Below, piece by piece: positions 23,281-34,149 of a stretch of 64,000 bases of DNA. Location: the NCBI GenBank assembly GCA_028571685.1, contig CM053152.1, forward strand, positions 22,266,001 to 22,330,000, written 5' to 3'. Source of the stretch: Heterohyrax brucei. Taxonomy: Eukaryota; Chordata; Mammalia; Hyracoidea; Procaviidae. A program made the translations under genes and the position numbers. The notes below the pieces were generated by a model. The model saw nothing but the letters and a program-made list of their open reading frames with translations, was not told the DNA's origin and searched no databases. The first letter of the stretch is position 1, and each line of letters opens with the position of its first letter.

Positions 23281-24460
23281 AGTCCCAAAGCCAGGCTATA
23301 TTCAAGAAAAAGCAATTAGACTCTTCCTTTTGATATCATAAGTATCAAATAATTTGTAGACATGTTTTAGAACCACCACACATTTCTTCAAGTTGCTTAT
23401 TGCTGTTATTTTCTTGTATGTTCACATGTAAGAGAAGGGCATTAAAATTCTAGTTGGAGGTTTCAAGTGTGGAAAAGGGTTTTTCTACTATAGGCTTTAC
23501 TTTGCCATGGTCTGGCTGAGTTGCTTACATGGAGAAATTTCAAACTATCTTGAAGTATTTCTCTTAATTGTAGTTAGATTCATTAGGGTGTGGGGGATAC
23601 TCCAATCTCATCTTTGGAAGTTGAAGGTCAATATTTTAGGACATAAAGGAAGAGAGCCAGGATGTCTCAGAATCCAGGATGAATGTATTATCTAAATGCC
23701 TATTTTCAGCCCAGTACCTCCATCCTCAGCTAAACCTGAAGCCCCCTTTGATTATCCTTTCTAGAGAATATATGTAACATTTATTCTTTCCCAGAGTGAG
23801 AAATGATCAGCACTTAGGTGGTTGGTTAGAGGTAAAGTGGGATCTGGACAGTTCTTAAATTGATTCTTGATCAATCTTACTTATTCAGTCTCCACTTTTA
23901 GACGCACTTCCAGAGGTATTTAGTATTATAAATTCCTGAGTCTTTGAGTTTATTCTTTCATGTAAATCAAGTACATTCCTGCTTTCCTACTGCTGATTTA
24001 TGGTTCACTTTTCTCAGGTCTACTAAGAATGTGCCATCTGTTGTCCTGCTTCCACATTTTCATTTTTGTTGTCTTCTCTTCAATATTCCTATCTTTGTGA
24101 ATTTAGCCTTTAAAAAAATGACTTTACTACCACATGATGAGACTTGGAGAAGGAACAAGTATGAACATACATTTAATCTACTATCTTTTAATCAACTATC
24201 TATTACTTAATCTGCTGTTAAAAGTTATACTCAATCCTTGAAGCTTTACTTTTTGGTTATTCAATGTAAACAGTTTCTGGGTTTGATTATCCTTTGTGCA
24301 ACATCCAATCAATCCCCTCGTCAGTCATTAGAGGTGTGGCAATTTTCACAAGATTGCACCACGCGCTTATGTTGGGAGCACTGTAAAAACAACTTGGTAA
24401 GGTTTCACAACCTTGGTATGTCAGTGTCTCATAGCTGTGTTTGTGTTGATATGTGGCAGT
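23281..24460. other. Unassigned stretch
   Basis: Unique-looking A/T-rich DNA. The open frames (88 codons or fewer) carry no recognisable domain. The last ~250 bp may already be the 5' untranslated part of the mariner below, but no 5' inverted repeat can be identified. Confidence 0.35.
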
Positions 24461-24539
24461 GTCTTGCTGAATGGCATTAATTATTGTTGTTGCATGCTTT
24501 TGTGTGCCATTGTGAGAATGCTAGAGCTTGAATTATAGC

Positions 24540-25625
24540 AATGAAAAAAGTTTAAATTTCTTGTTAAACTTGGCAAGAATGGAAGTGAAATCAGAGACAC
24601 GTTAGTTCAAGTTTATGGGGATAACGCCATGAAGAAAACAGCAGTGCACCAACAGATTAAATATTTTTCTGAGAGGAGAGAAAATGTCACTGATGAAGAG
24701 AGGTCTCGACAGCTAGTAATGAGCACAGCTGAGGAAAAAATAGCAAAAATTCATTGAATTGTGCATCAAAATCATCTTCATACTGTGAGAAGCATAGCAG
24801 ACCACATAAACATTGATAGAGACACAATTAGGAAAACCTTAATTGCAAATCTTAAAATGAGAAAGGAGTGTACAAAAACAGTACCAAAGGAGCTCACTGA
24901 TGAACAGAAGCAAAGGAAAGTTGAAGTTTGCCAAGACTTTTTGGAGTGGCAAGAGGATGTTTGGTGTTATGTTATCACTGGTGATAAAACATGGGTGTAC
25001 CAATACAACCCTGAAACAAGGTGTGAAAGCACACAATGGAAGTCAGCCAATTTTCCATGAACAAAAATTTCCATCAGTCCAAATCAATACTCAAAACAGT
25101 GTTGCTAACTGTTTTTGATGTTAGAGGAAGTATTCATGCTGAATTTGTACCAAGTGGACTAACAGTTAACCAAGTTTACTATTTGGAAGTGCCAAAGAGG
25201 CTGCATGAAAAAGTTAGATGAAAACAAACTGGAATTTTTGCCATCAGCTCATGGGTCTTGCATCATGACAATGCACCATCTCACACACCACTGTCTGTGA
25301 GGGAGTTTTTAGCCAGTAGACAAATAACTATATTGGAATACCCTGCCTATCCACCTGATCTGTCCCCCCAGTGACTTTTTTCTTTACCTGAAGATAAAGG
25401 AAATATTGAAAGGAAGACATTTGTTGACATTCAAGACATCAAGGGTAATATGATGACAGCTCTGACGGCCATTCAAGAAAGAGTTCCAAAATTGCCTTGA
25501 TGAGTGGACTAAGTATTGGTGCACAGCTTCCCAAGGGGAGTATCTGGAATATGACCATGCTAAATATTCAGTAAAGAGGTATGTAGCACTTTTGCTAGGA
25601 TGAGTTCATGAACTTAATTGTCAGA
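24540..25625 (+). pseudogene. Mariner-family transposase, decayed
   Basis: Mariner transposases cut and paste DNA at TA sites through a DDD catalytic triad. The frame begins near 24545 with KFLVKLGKNGSEIRDTLVQ-like sequence, the N-terminal helix-turn-helix region. A TGA interrupts it near 24756, and frame 24761-25060 continues HTVRSIADHINIDRDTIRKT, then VITGDKTWVYQYNPETR, which holds the first catalytic Asp and WVYxYxPET signature. After a stop near 25058, HHDNAPSHT near 25266-25292 supplies the second Asp. A frameshifted YPPDLSP/SDFFLYLKIK segment near 25350-25395 supplies the third. The C-terminus ends near 25560. The 3' inverted repeat TTTTGCTAGGATGAGTTCAT and a following AACTTAATTGTCA close the element. 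It resembles Hsmar2-like elements from memory. A 5' inverted repeat was not found. Confidence 0.85.
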
Positions 25626-25829
25626 CTTAGTTGTATTCCTTTTCTATCTCTCTGGCACTCCTCTGGCAAATTTTCTCCCTTCATCTTTTTGTTACCTGTT
25701 TATAGAAATTCTCCCAAGTGACTACTGACCGTATTAATGCCTTTCCTGAGTGATGTGCTCCCATTGGTTAAAGAACTACTTCCAAGTAGACTACCTACAC
25801 TAAAGTCTGCTTAAAGTTCCATTTACCTT

Positions 25830-25853
25830 TCTATTCCTATTCCTATTCCTATC
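25830..25853. repeat. (CTATTC)n short tandem repeat
   Basis: Four consecutive near-perfect 6-bp units. Confidence 0.8.
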
Positions 25854-25954
25854 CTTGTTTGGGTCACACATATATGTATTTTCCAACCTCATTGTTTCCT
25901 AAAAATAAACATTGACTGTCTAATACATCGATCATATTTATATTTAAAAAAAAA

Positions 25955-26096
25955 ACTGAGTCAAGTCTGACTCATAGTGACCCTAGAGGTCAGAGTAGAA
26001 CTACCCCACAGAGTTTCCAAGGAGAACCTGGCAGATTAGAACTGCTGACCTTTTGGTTAGCAGATGTAGCACTTAACCCACTATGCCACCAGGGTT
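25955..26096 (-). mobile_element. AfroSINE
   Basis: A-run, then GAGTCAAGTCTGACTCATAG, CACAGAGTTTCCAAGGAGAA, ACTGCTGACCTTTTGGTTAG and GCCACCAGGGTTTC give an antisense near-complete copy. Confidence 0.87.
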
Positions 26097-26269
26097 TCAT
26101 ATTTATATACATATGATAATTTACTTGTCTACAGATACAACAAAGTAAAATAAAAATCACATTGATGATTAGGACATTCCTCTAGAATACATTCTTTTCC
26201 TAAAGTCCTCAAGGAACTGACTTATAACCGACTAATTACCACGTCATGAGACTCATTGTAATCCCATGT

Positions 26270-26415
26270 GTTACAGAGCAAAATTGCTTGATAGTTTTTT
26301 GCTACAATCTTTACAGAAACATATTGCCAGGCCTTTCTTCTGCAAAATGACTCGGTAGGTTTAAACCGTCAATCTTTAGGTTAACGGTAGTATTTCTCAT
26401 CCACTAGATCATTCA
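26270..26415 (-). mobile_element. Older AfroSINE-related copy
   Basis: The blocks ATTGCCAGGCCTTTCTTCTG, TAGGTTTAAACCGTCAATCT and TTAGGTTAACGGTAG fit the longer SINE variant with the GCCAGGCCTTTCTTC middle segment (also at 54030 and 55735), more diverged. Confidence 0.6.
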
Positions 26416-26528
26416 AAAATCCTAGCATGCAAACAAGCCAGGTTGGCCCCTGAATCAGGAAGGACCAAGGCATCCTTGTAAGTTGCCCTTCTTACTCAAT
26501 CTTTTTAAATTATGGTTAAGTGAAATTA

Positions 26529-26552
26529 GCCAAGCCAAACCAAGTGCCGTCG
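26529..26552 (-). mobile_element. SINE-tail micro-insertion
   Basis: Inside the 3'UTR of L1-B. The minus strand reads CGACGGCACTTGGTTTGGC plus a TTGGC end, 24 bp absent from the same position in L1-A and in the L1 tails at 30791 and 47037. It has the same orientation as L1-B. No clear duplication of target sequence. Confidence 0.65.
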
Positions 26553-28220
26553 AAAAATCCAAATTAAATATGCATGTCTTCCTATCTGCAGTTTCCTCTG
26601 ATCTCCTTGCCTGGTGACAGCACACTCCTCCTTTTTGTTCTATATAGGTCATATCCTTCAACAATCTCCTGTTCCCTTCTCTCCAGCCTCTCCTTTCCCT
26701 TCTAGTAAGAGGCCAGTAGGACAACACCCTATACATGCATAGAACCATAAATTACACACACCATATTGTCACACTTTGTCCCTGAATTCAATTCATTGCT
26801 TTCGGAAGAGTTGACCTCAGTAATGTTTTTCTGGTCAGGGCCAGTAGCAGGTCTAAGGGCCATGCTCCCAGGGTAAACCCCAGGTCACCAGACTGTCAAC
26901 TGTGGTCTTTTAGTGGAGTTCTTAAGGTGCACCCCTCTTTTTCTCATGGTGCCACTGGGACGTAACACTGTGTGCCCCATCACGGCTGTCCTTAGTGATG
27001 GCTGGGCACCACCTGGTTCTTCTAGTCACATGCTGATACAGTCATTCATTCACACTCTGTCTCCTGGCCTCTTTTTCCCTCATGTCTTTGTTGTTTCCAG
27101 TGATTTTCTGTTCTCGATGAGTTGGGACCATTTGGTGTATCTCAGATGGCAGCTTGCTGCCTTTGGGATCCCAGATGCCACTCATCAATATCAGGTGCAG
27201 AAGACACTCTTAGCAATAAGCTAGTTATGACAATTGGCCTTGAAGTCCCTTGAGAGCTTGGTGCCCAGACCCCCACCCCTGCTACTCTATCCTTGCAATA
27301 GTGGGTTCATACTAGAATTTTCAGTTTATGTTGTAAGTTGATCTTCTTTCTACTGTGTGCCGTCACTGCTTTCATCCAACCAAATTTCTGTCAACTATCT
27401 TATCTATGACCAATCCTCTCCCTCCCTCCTCTCCTTTGTAGCCATAGAAGAGGCTTTTCTTCTGTACATGAGTCTATTTTTAAGTCCTTATAGCAGGGAT
27501 CTCATAGAATATTTGTCCTTGTGCTGCTGACTAATTTCACTCAGCATAATGTCTTCCCATTGAAAGCAGGTTATGAGATGCTTCCTGAATTCGTCACTGG
27601 TCTTTATCTTTGCATAGTGTTCCACTGAGTACATGTACCACAGTTTGTGTATGCATTCCTCTGTTGTTGGGCATCTGGGTTGATTCCATCTTTTAGATAT
27701 TGTGGACTGTTCTGCAATAAACATTCATGTGCGTGTGTCTACTCGTGTGACTGCCCTTGATTCTGTAGGATATATTCTGAGCAGTGGGATTACTGGATCA
27801 AATGGTATACCTATTTCCAGCTTTTTAAGGAAGTGGCAGATTATTTTCCAAAGAGGCTGTACCATTTTGCAATCCCACCAGCAGTATAAGAGAGTTCTAA
27901 TTTCTCCATAGCTTTGCCAGGTTTGTTGTTTTCTGTTTTTGAATCATAGACAACCTTGCTGGGGTGATATGGTATCTCATTGTAGTTTGGATTTGGATTT
28001 CTCTGGCAATTAATGATCATGAGCATTTCCTCATGTGTGTTTTGGCTGCCTGGGTGTCCTCTTTGGTGAAGTGTCTGTTCATCTCCTTTGCTCATCACTT
28101 AATTGTGTTATTTACCTTTTTCTTGCTGATATTTTGCAGTACTTTGTAGATTATGGAGAACAGACTTCAGTCCAACATGTAGCTGCCAAATATTTTTTCC
28201 CATTCTATAGGTGGTCGTTT

Positions 28221-28240
28221 CCAACTTGATGGCACTTGGC
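28221..28240 (+). mobile_element. SINE-tail micro-insertion with 14-bp TSD
   Basis: The 20 bp CCAACTTGATGGCACTTGGC lies between two perfect copies of ATAGGTGGTCGTTT (28207-28220 and 28241-28254). The insert equals the last 20 bases of the SINE-like 3' end seen at the other micro-insertions. It breaks L1-B ORF2. Confidence 0.88.
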
Positions 28241-29434
28241 ATAGGTGGTCGTTTAATGCTTTCGATAGTCTTTGGATGACCAAAATGTTTGATTCTTAGT
28301 AGTTCCTGCTTATCTATTTTCTCTGCTGTTGATTGTGTTTTGTTTGTCAGATTTTGAAGTCTGTCTAAGCTGTGTATTAAAGATGTTGACCATACTTTTT
28401 TTTAAAATCTTTATTGTTTTAGGGTTGATATTTAGGTCTTTGATCCAATTTGAGTTATTTTTTGCATAAGGTGTGAGATAAGGGTTTTGTTTCAGTTTGT
28501 TTTGCAGGTGAATATCCGATTTTGCCAACACCATTTGCTAAGAGACTGTTTTTAACCCAATTTACAGTGTTAGGATCTTTGTCAAATATCGACCATTCAT
28601 AAGAGGATGGTGGCATCTCTGGGTGTCAACTGTGTTCATTGGTCTGTATGTCTTGTTTTGTACCAATACCAGGCTGTTTTGACTACTGTGGAAGTGTAAT
28701 AGGTTCTAAGGTCAGGTAGTGTGGGGCCTCCCCCTGTGTTCCTGTTCCTCAGTAGTGCTTTTCTTATCCGGGGTTTCTTCCCTTTCCAAACAAAGTTGGT
28801 GATTTATTTCTCCATCTCATTAAAAAAATGTCACTAGAATTTGTATTGGGATCACATTGTATGTGTAGATTGCTTTGGGTAAAGTAGACACTTTCACAAT
28901 GTTGTGTTCCTATCCATGAGCAGGGTAGGTTTCTCCGCTTATGTAGGTTTCTCTTGGTGTCTTGCAGTAAGGTCTTATAGTTTTCTCTATATAGGTCTCT
29001 TATTTCTCTAGTTAGATTTATTCCTAGGTATATTATCTTCTTGGGAGCTATACTAAATGATATTGATTTGATTATTTCTTGGATGATCTCTTCGTTGGTA
29101 TAAAGAAATCCTACTCATTTACTTATGTTTATCTTATATCCTGATACTTTGGTGAACTCTTCTATCAGTTCGAGTAGTCTACTTATGCATTCTTTAGGAT
29201 TCCCTGCATATACAATCATATCGTCTGCAAATAGGAAGATTTTTACTTCTTCTTTGACAATGAGGTTGCCCTTTATTCTTTGTCTTGTCTAATTGATCTG
29301 GTCAGTACTTCTAGTACAATGTTGAATAGAAGTGGTAAGAGTGGACATCTTTGTCTAGTTTCTGTTCTCAAGGGGAATTCTTTCAATCTACCCCCATTCA
29401 GGATGATGTAGGCAGTTAGCTTTGTATGCCAAAA

Positions 29435-29458
29435 GCCAAGTGCCGTCAAGTCGGATCC
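29435..29458 (-). mobile_element. SINE-tail micro-insertion
   Basis: Twenty-four bp reading on the minus strand GACTTGACGGCACTTGGC, preceded by GGATCC, is inserted in the RT region of L1-B where L1-A is continuous. The flanking L1 sequence is slightly altered and no duplication is evident. Confidence 0.7.
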
Positions 29459-30790
29459 ACCTTATTGTGTTGAGAATTTCCCTTCTATTCCTATTTTGTA
29501 TGAGTTTTTAGCATGAATAGGTGTTGGGCTTTGTCAAATGCCTTTTCTGCATCAGCTGACAAAATCAAGTGATTCTTATCTTTTGTGTTATTGATGTGAT
29601 TGATCACATTAGATGTTTTTCTGATGTTGAACCAGTCTTGCATCCGTGGTATGAATCCAACTTGGTCATGATGAATCATTTTTTTGATATGTTGTTGAAT
29701 TCTGTTGGCAACGATTTTGTTGAAGATTTTTGCATCTAGGTTCATGAGTGATATTGGTCTGTAATTCTTTTTTTTTGTGAGATCTTTCCCTGGCTTTGGT
29801 ATCAGGGTTATGCTGGCTTCATAGAATGAATTTGGAAGTATTCCATCCCTGTCTATGCTGTGAAATAGTCTCAGTGGTATTGGAGTAAACTCTTCTCTAA
29901 AAGTTTGGTAGAATTCTCTGGGGAAGCCATCTGGGCCTGGAATTTTTTTCGTTTGGTAGTTTTTTGATGACTTTTTCAATCTCTACCCTTGTAATCAGTT
30001 TATTAAGTTGTTCTACTTTGTGATAATTTTGGCAGGTGATATGAGGCTGGAAATTTGTCCATTTTCTCTAGGTTTTCAAATCTGTTTACAGTCTTTTGTA
30101 GTATTCTGTTACAATACTTCTGATCTCTTTTGGGTTTGTTGTGGCATCTCCCATCTCATTTCTCATTCAGATTGTTTCCTCTCCTGTTTTTCTTTAGTAA
30201 GTTTAGCCAATGGTTTGTCAATTTTGCTGATCTTTTTTTTTTTTTTTTTTTTAAAAAAGGCTTTTGGTTTTGTTAATGTTTTCAGTTTTTCTTCTATTCT
30301 CTAACTGATTTATTATCTGTTTTCTTCTGGTGACCGAGGGATTCCTCTGTTGCTCTCTTTCTACTTGTTCAAGCTGCAGAGTTAATTCTTTGGTATGAGT
30401 CCTTCCTTCATTCCAGCTGTGTCCATTTGTAGAGATAAACTGACCTCTGCATACTGCTTTGGCTGTATGCCATAGGTCCTTGTAGGATGTGTTTTCATTC
30501 TCATTTGATTCCATAAATTTCTATATTTCATCCTTGATTTCTTCTATAACCCATGGATTGCTGAGCAAGGTATTGTTCAGTTTCCATTACTTTGAATTTC
30601 TGTCTATGGTTTTTCTGCTATTAGTTCTAACTTTAATGGCTTCATAGCTTGAGAAGATGCTTTGCAATAATCCAGTGGTTTGGATTTTGCTGGGATTTGC
30701 TTTATGTCCTAACACACAGTCTATTCTGGAAGATGTTCCATGTGTCCTGGAGAAGAAGGTATACTTACATGTTGATGGGTAAAACGTTCT

Positions 30791-31170
30791 CCAGTAAAAG
30801 ACTGCAATTGATGGTCCAAAGGCCTGGGAGTTCCTCCGGGAGCATGGCTCCTAGACCTGATGCTGCTCCTGATCATAAATCATTACTGAGGTCAACAGAC
30901 ATGAATGGACTGGACTCAGGGACACAGCATGACCATATCATATGTGCACTTTATGCTTCTATGCATCTGTAGGATGTCGTCCTACTGGCCTCTTAGTATA
31001 AGGGAGTGGAGAGGGTGGGGAGGAGGGGACAGGAGACTATGAAGAGGATATGACATGTATAGAATGGAAACAAGTGTGCTGTCACAGGGCAAGGAAACCA
31101 GGAGCAGCAGATTGGCAGGCATGCAAATTTAAATTGGATTGCACACTTTCACTCAATCATAACAATAAAA
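30791..31170 (+). mobile_element. L1 3'UTR insertion inside L1-B
   Basis: It matches the last ~380 bp of L1-A and the insertion at 47037 (CACTAAAAGGCC-like start, ATAGGATGTC block, CAAATTTAAATTGGATTGCA, A-rich end). It is in sense orientation, opposite to its host L1-B. Flanks AAAACGTTCT (30781-30790) and AAAAATTCT (about 31169-31177) may be an imperfect target duplication. It is a 5'-truncated, non-coding insertion. Confidence 0.85.
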
Positions 31171-31947
31171 AAATTCTGTATATGTCGATGAGGTCTAGTT
31201 GGTTAATTGTTGCAAGAAGATCTTTTGTGTCTTTTCTGAGATTTTTTCTGGATGATCTGTCCAGTACTGAAAATGGAGTGTTGAAGACTCCCAGTATTAC
31301 TGGAGAGTGACCTACCTCATTTTTCAGTGTAGTCAGCTTTTGTTCAATGTATTTAGATGCTCTGGTATTGGTGCATATATATTTAGTATTCTTAAGTCCT
31401 GCTTATGTATTCAACCTATCATCAATAAATAGTGACCATCCTTGTCCATGATGGTGGATTTTACATCAAAATGTATTTTATCTGAGACTAGTATTGCCAT
31501 ACCTGCTCTTCTTTGTATGTTGTTAGCTTGGTATATATTATTCCATCCTTTAGTTTTCAGTTTATTCATATCTTTAAGTCTAGGGTGTGTTTCTTGTAAG
31601 CAACATATAGATGAGTCGTGTCTTTTGATCCAGGATCTCACTTGTTGTCTCATTATTGGAGCATTCAGTCTGTTTACATTCAGTGTAACTATTGATAGAT
31701 ATGTGTTTAGTGCTATCATTTTGACGTATTTATTTTTGTGTTGGTGTTTTCTACGTTGTTCTCTAGGTCATTCTTTATGGGTTGACTTTTCATCTTTTTC
31801 AGTGTTGGTTTTGTGTTTATTGAGACTCCTGTATTATGTTTCTTGTTTTGATATGTTGCATTGTTATTGTGCTTTGTGGATACACTTATGATTCCCCTTA
31901 ACATTCTAATTTTAAACCCAATTTTAACTTTGCATATCTTTTTAACT

Positions 31948-31964
31948 CGACGGCACTTGGCTTG
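31948..31964 (+). mobile_element. SINE-tail micro-insertion with 16-bp TSD
   Basis: Only 17 bp, CGACGGCACTTGGCTTG, separates two perfect copies of GCATATCTTTTTAACT (31932-31947 and 31965-31980). The insert is shorter than the duplication it created. It is located between ORF2 and ORF1 of L1-B. Confidence 0.88.
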
Positions 31965-32163
31965 GCATATCTTTTTAACTTTCTCTCCATCTGAAAGAAA
32001 TATAACTATGGTAGTATATCCGTCTTTTTAATAGTGTCAAAGTTTTCATGATACGATCACTGGTTCTCTTCTTTTAATTTTGTAGTTTTCATTGAGTTTT
32101 GTGCCTTCTCTAACTGAGCAGATTTCTAGGGTTGTGTCCTGCATTGCCTCCTTAAATACACAC

Positions 32164-33015
32164 TTAATGGTTTTGTTTTTCTAAGTAAAGAGCTTCTTTC
32201 AGTATTTCTTGTAGCTTTAGGTTGGTTTTTACAAAGTCCTTAAACTTCTGTTTATTTGCAAATGTCTTAATTTTATCCCCATATTTGAAAGACAGTTTTG
32301 CAGGATATATAATTCTTGATTGGAAGGTTTTCTTCTTCAAGGCTTTGAATGTGTCATCCCACTGCCTCCTTGCCAGCATCGTTTCTGCTGAGAAACCAGG
32401 TGAAAGCCTACAAGGTTTCCCTCTGAATGTTAGCTTTGCTTTGAACCTCACTGTCTTTAAGAGAATCTGTTTATGTTTCATGTTATTAAGCTTGATTGTA
32501 ATATGTCTTGGTGTCTTTCTTTTGGGGTCTTTTTTTGGCATTTGATACACATCTTGGATATCTGTGATCTCTTCTTTCATAATTTTGGGGAATTTTTCTG
32601 TCAGCAACTCAACAACAATACCCTCTGTGTTTTCAGCTATTCCTCCCTGTTCAGAAACTCCAATTAATCATAAATTACTCCTCTGAATAGAGTTCCACAT
32701 GTTTCTTAATGCCTCTTCATTTTTAATTTATTTTCTCTGATTTCTCCTCATAAATATTGGTGTCCGTTGCTGTATTTTCAGGGTCAGTAAGTCTGATTTC
32801 ATCTCCTCAATTTTGCTCTTTTGGCTTTGGAGTGAATTGCCTAATTCTGTAATTTTGTTATTGATCTGCTGGATTTCAGATTGTTGATGTTCCATCAGTT
32901 CAAATAGCTTGCTTAATTGTTCATTTTGCTCTGCTGCATTTTGTTTAATCTGTAGGAGTGTTCTATATATAATTCTTTTGTACTCAACCTCGGATAGTTT
33001 CAAATCCTTCTTCAT
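32164..33015 (-). pseudogene. L1-B ORF1p remnant
   Basis: Two main frames remain. 33015-32728 encodes an N-terminal coiled coil with heptad-like spacing (QNEQLSKLFELMEHQQSEI then QINNKITELGNSLQSQKSK). 32607-32164 encodes the RRM/C-terminal half (HITIKLNNMKHKQILLKTVR, LTFRGKPCRLSPGFSAETM, IIYPAKLSFKYGDKIKTFA). This is the trimeric RNA-binding protein of L1. The two halves are separated by ~120 bp with stops or a frameshift. The total of ~280 or more codons is a little short of the usual ~340. Confidence 0.88.
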
Positions 33016-34137
33016 ATGGGAAGCTTTTTGATTGTTTATTTTAGGAGTTTTCCAGAGCCATGGTGGGCTGTTTCTCTAAATTGTTAGAGATAGATTGTTG
33101 CCTTCAGGTCATCTAGAAGCTGTTTAGTTTCTCTGGTGTTACCTCAACAGGAGCTGAGGTGTTGTTCTGAGAGAGGTGTTAGTCATCAGCCACATCTGTG
33201 TATCCTAGTAACTGGTCCCAGGAGACTCTCTAGGGTGGAAGTTTCCACCTCCTATCTGGCAAAGATGGCACTCTATTTATGGATTCACTGGAGCGCTGTT
33301 AACTGACCCGATGATGTGGGTCAGTAAAAGCTGGAAGATATACTGCCAGGCCGTTCAGCAGTTATTTCTCCAGGCAGTCTTATTTAAAAAACTTAGGAAC
33401 CATCAAACAGCTGCCAATATCAGCCAGGACGTCAGCTGTGGCAGGCCCCACTTCTTTGGCTGTCCCCAGCTGCTATGATGTAGTTCAAAGTAGAGAGGGG
33501 TTTCAGCCTTGCTGCCATCCTCAGTTGGGCTCTACCCATAAGGTAACACTGTGCTAGATACTGACTTTCTGCTGGAGAAGGGCTTTCTAGACTGGCACTG
33601 CTTCTCAGATTAGGAATTATCCTGTGCTGAGGCCTCCAGTTGGTTGACTCCACCTCCCAGGTGACCAAGATGGTGTCCTGGCTGAGCTTCCCTCCCTGCC
33701 ACAAAACAGCAGAATCTATTGCAGAGCTCAGAAAATAGAGGGGGGGACAGTGGTGCCCTCAGTCAGAGCCAGGCTCTCAAAATGTGGCTATCCCATGCAC
33801 TGTCTCTCTGCTGCGCTATATGCTGTTTACTTTAGCACTGCAGTTCAGCATGTTAGTTAGCTAATGCCATCCCCCATCTCCTGGATAAGAAAAAAGCAAC
33901 AGTACCTGCACTCTGCCCAAGTGATGAGTCAGCAGGATAGGGACTCAATGTACTGTGGCTTCCCAGAGAGAGGTAGTTTCCGTTTAGTGGTATATAGTCA
34001 ACTCTGACAACCCTATGGTGTGTCCTAGGACTCCCTGGGTGTCCAGAGCGTTCTATTCAATTATCAGTCCAGGCCTTAGTTTTCAGATGGAATTGAGGAG
34101 ATGTGTGTCTGATCTGCCAGTTTGGCTCTGCCCCCCT
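33016..34137 (-). promoter_or_regulatory. L1-B 5'UTR, presumed internal promoter
   Basis: This is 1.1 kb upstream of ORF1 on the minus strand, collinear with the L1-A 5'UTR and GC-richer than the window average. Promoter activity is known for L1 5'UTRs generally. No specific factor sites are claimed here. Confidence 0.55.
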
Positions 34138-34149
34138 CATACTTAATTT

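Larger units (their letters stand above)
27488..31719 (-). pseudogene. L1-B ORF2p remnant (EN-RT-C)
   Basis: The start is taken at 31719 (MIALNTYLSIVTLNVNRLNA). The endonuclease begins with the LNVNRLNAP block and SICCLQETH, with the catalytic Glu of QETH retained. The RT region in frame 29979-29491 gives [18 protein letters not shown] and motif [18 protein letters not shown]. Motif [10 protein letters not shown] can be read antisense near 29221-29250 with both Asp intact. The C-terminus lies at 27724-27488. Removing the 380-bp insertion leaves ~3.85 kb, matching a full ~1,280-residue ORF2p. Several frameshifts, plus micro-insertions at 28221 and 29435, destroy the frame. Confidence 0.9.
26501..34137 (-). 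mobile_element. L1-B: near-complete antisense L1
   Basis: Read on the minus strand, it starts near 34137 with GGGGGCAGAGCCAAACTGGC, the same kind of 5' start as L1-A. It proceeds through a 5'UTR (34137-33016), ORF1 remnant (33015-32164), ORF2 remnant (31719-27488) and a ~1-kb 3'UTR ending in an A/T-rich tail near 26501. It is interrupted by a ~380-bp L1 3'UTR in the opposite orientation (30791-31170) and by four micro-insertions of SINE-tail sequence (26529, 28221, 29435, 31948). Without these its native length is ~7.2 kb. I could not find a convincing target-site duplication. Confidence 0.9.
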
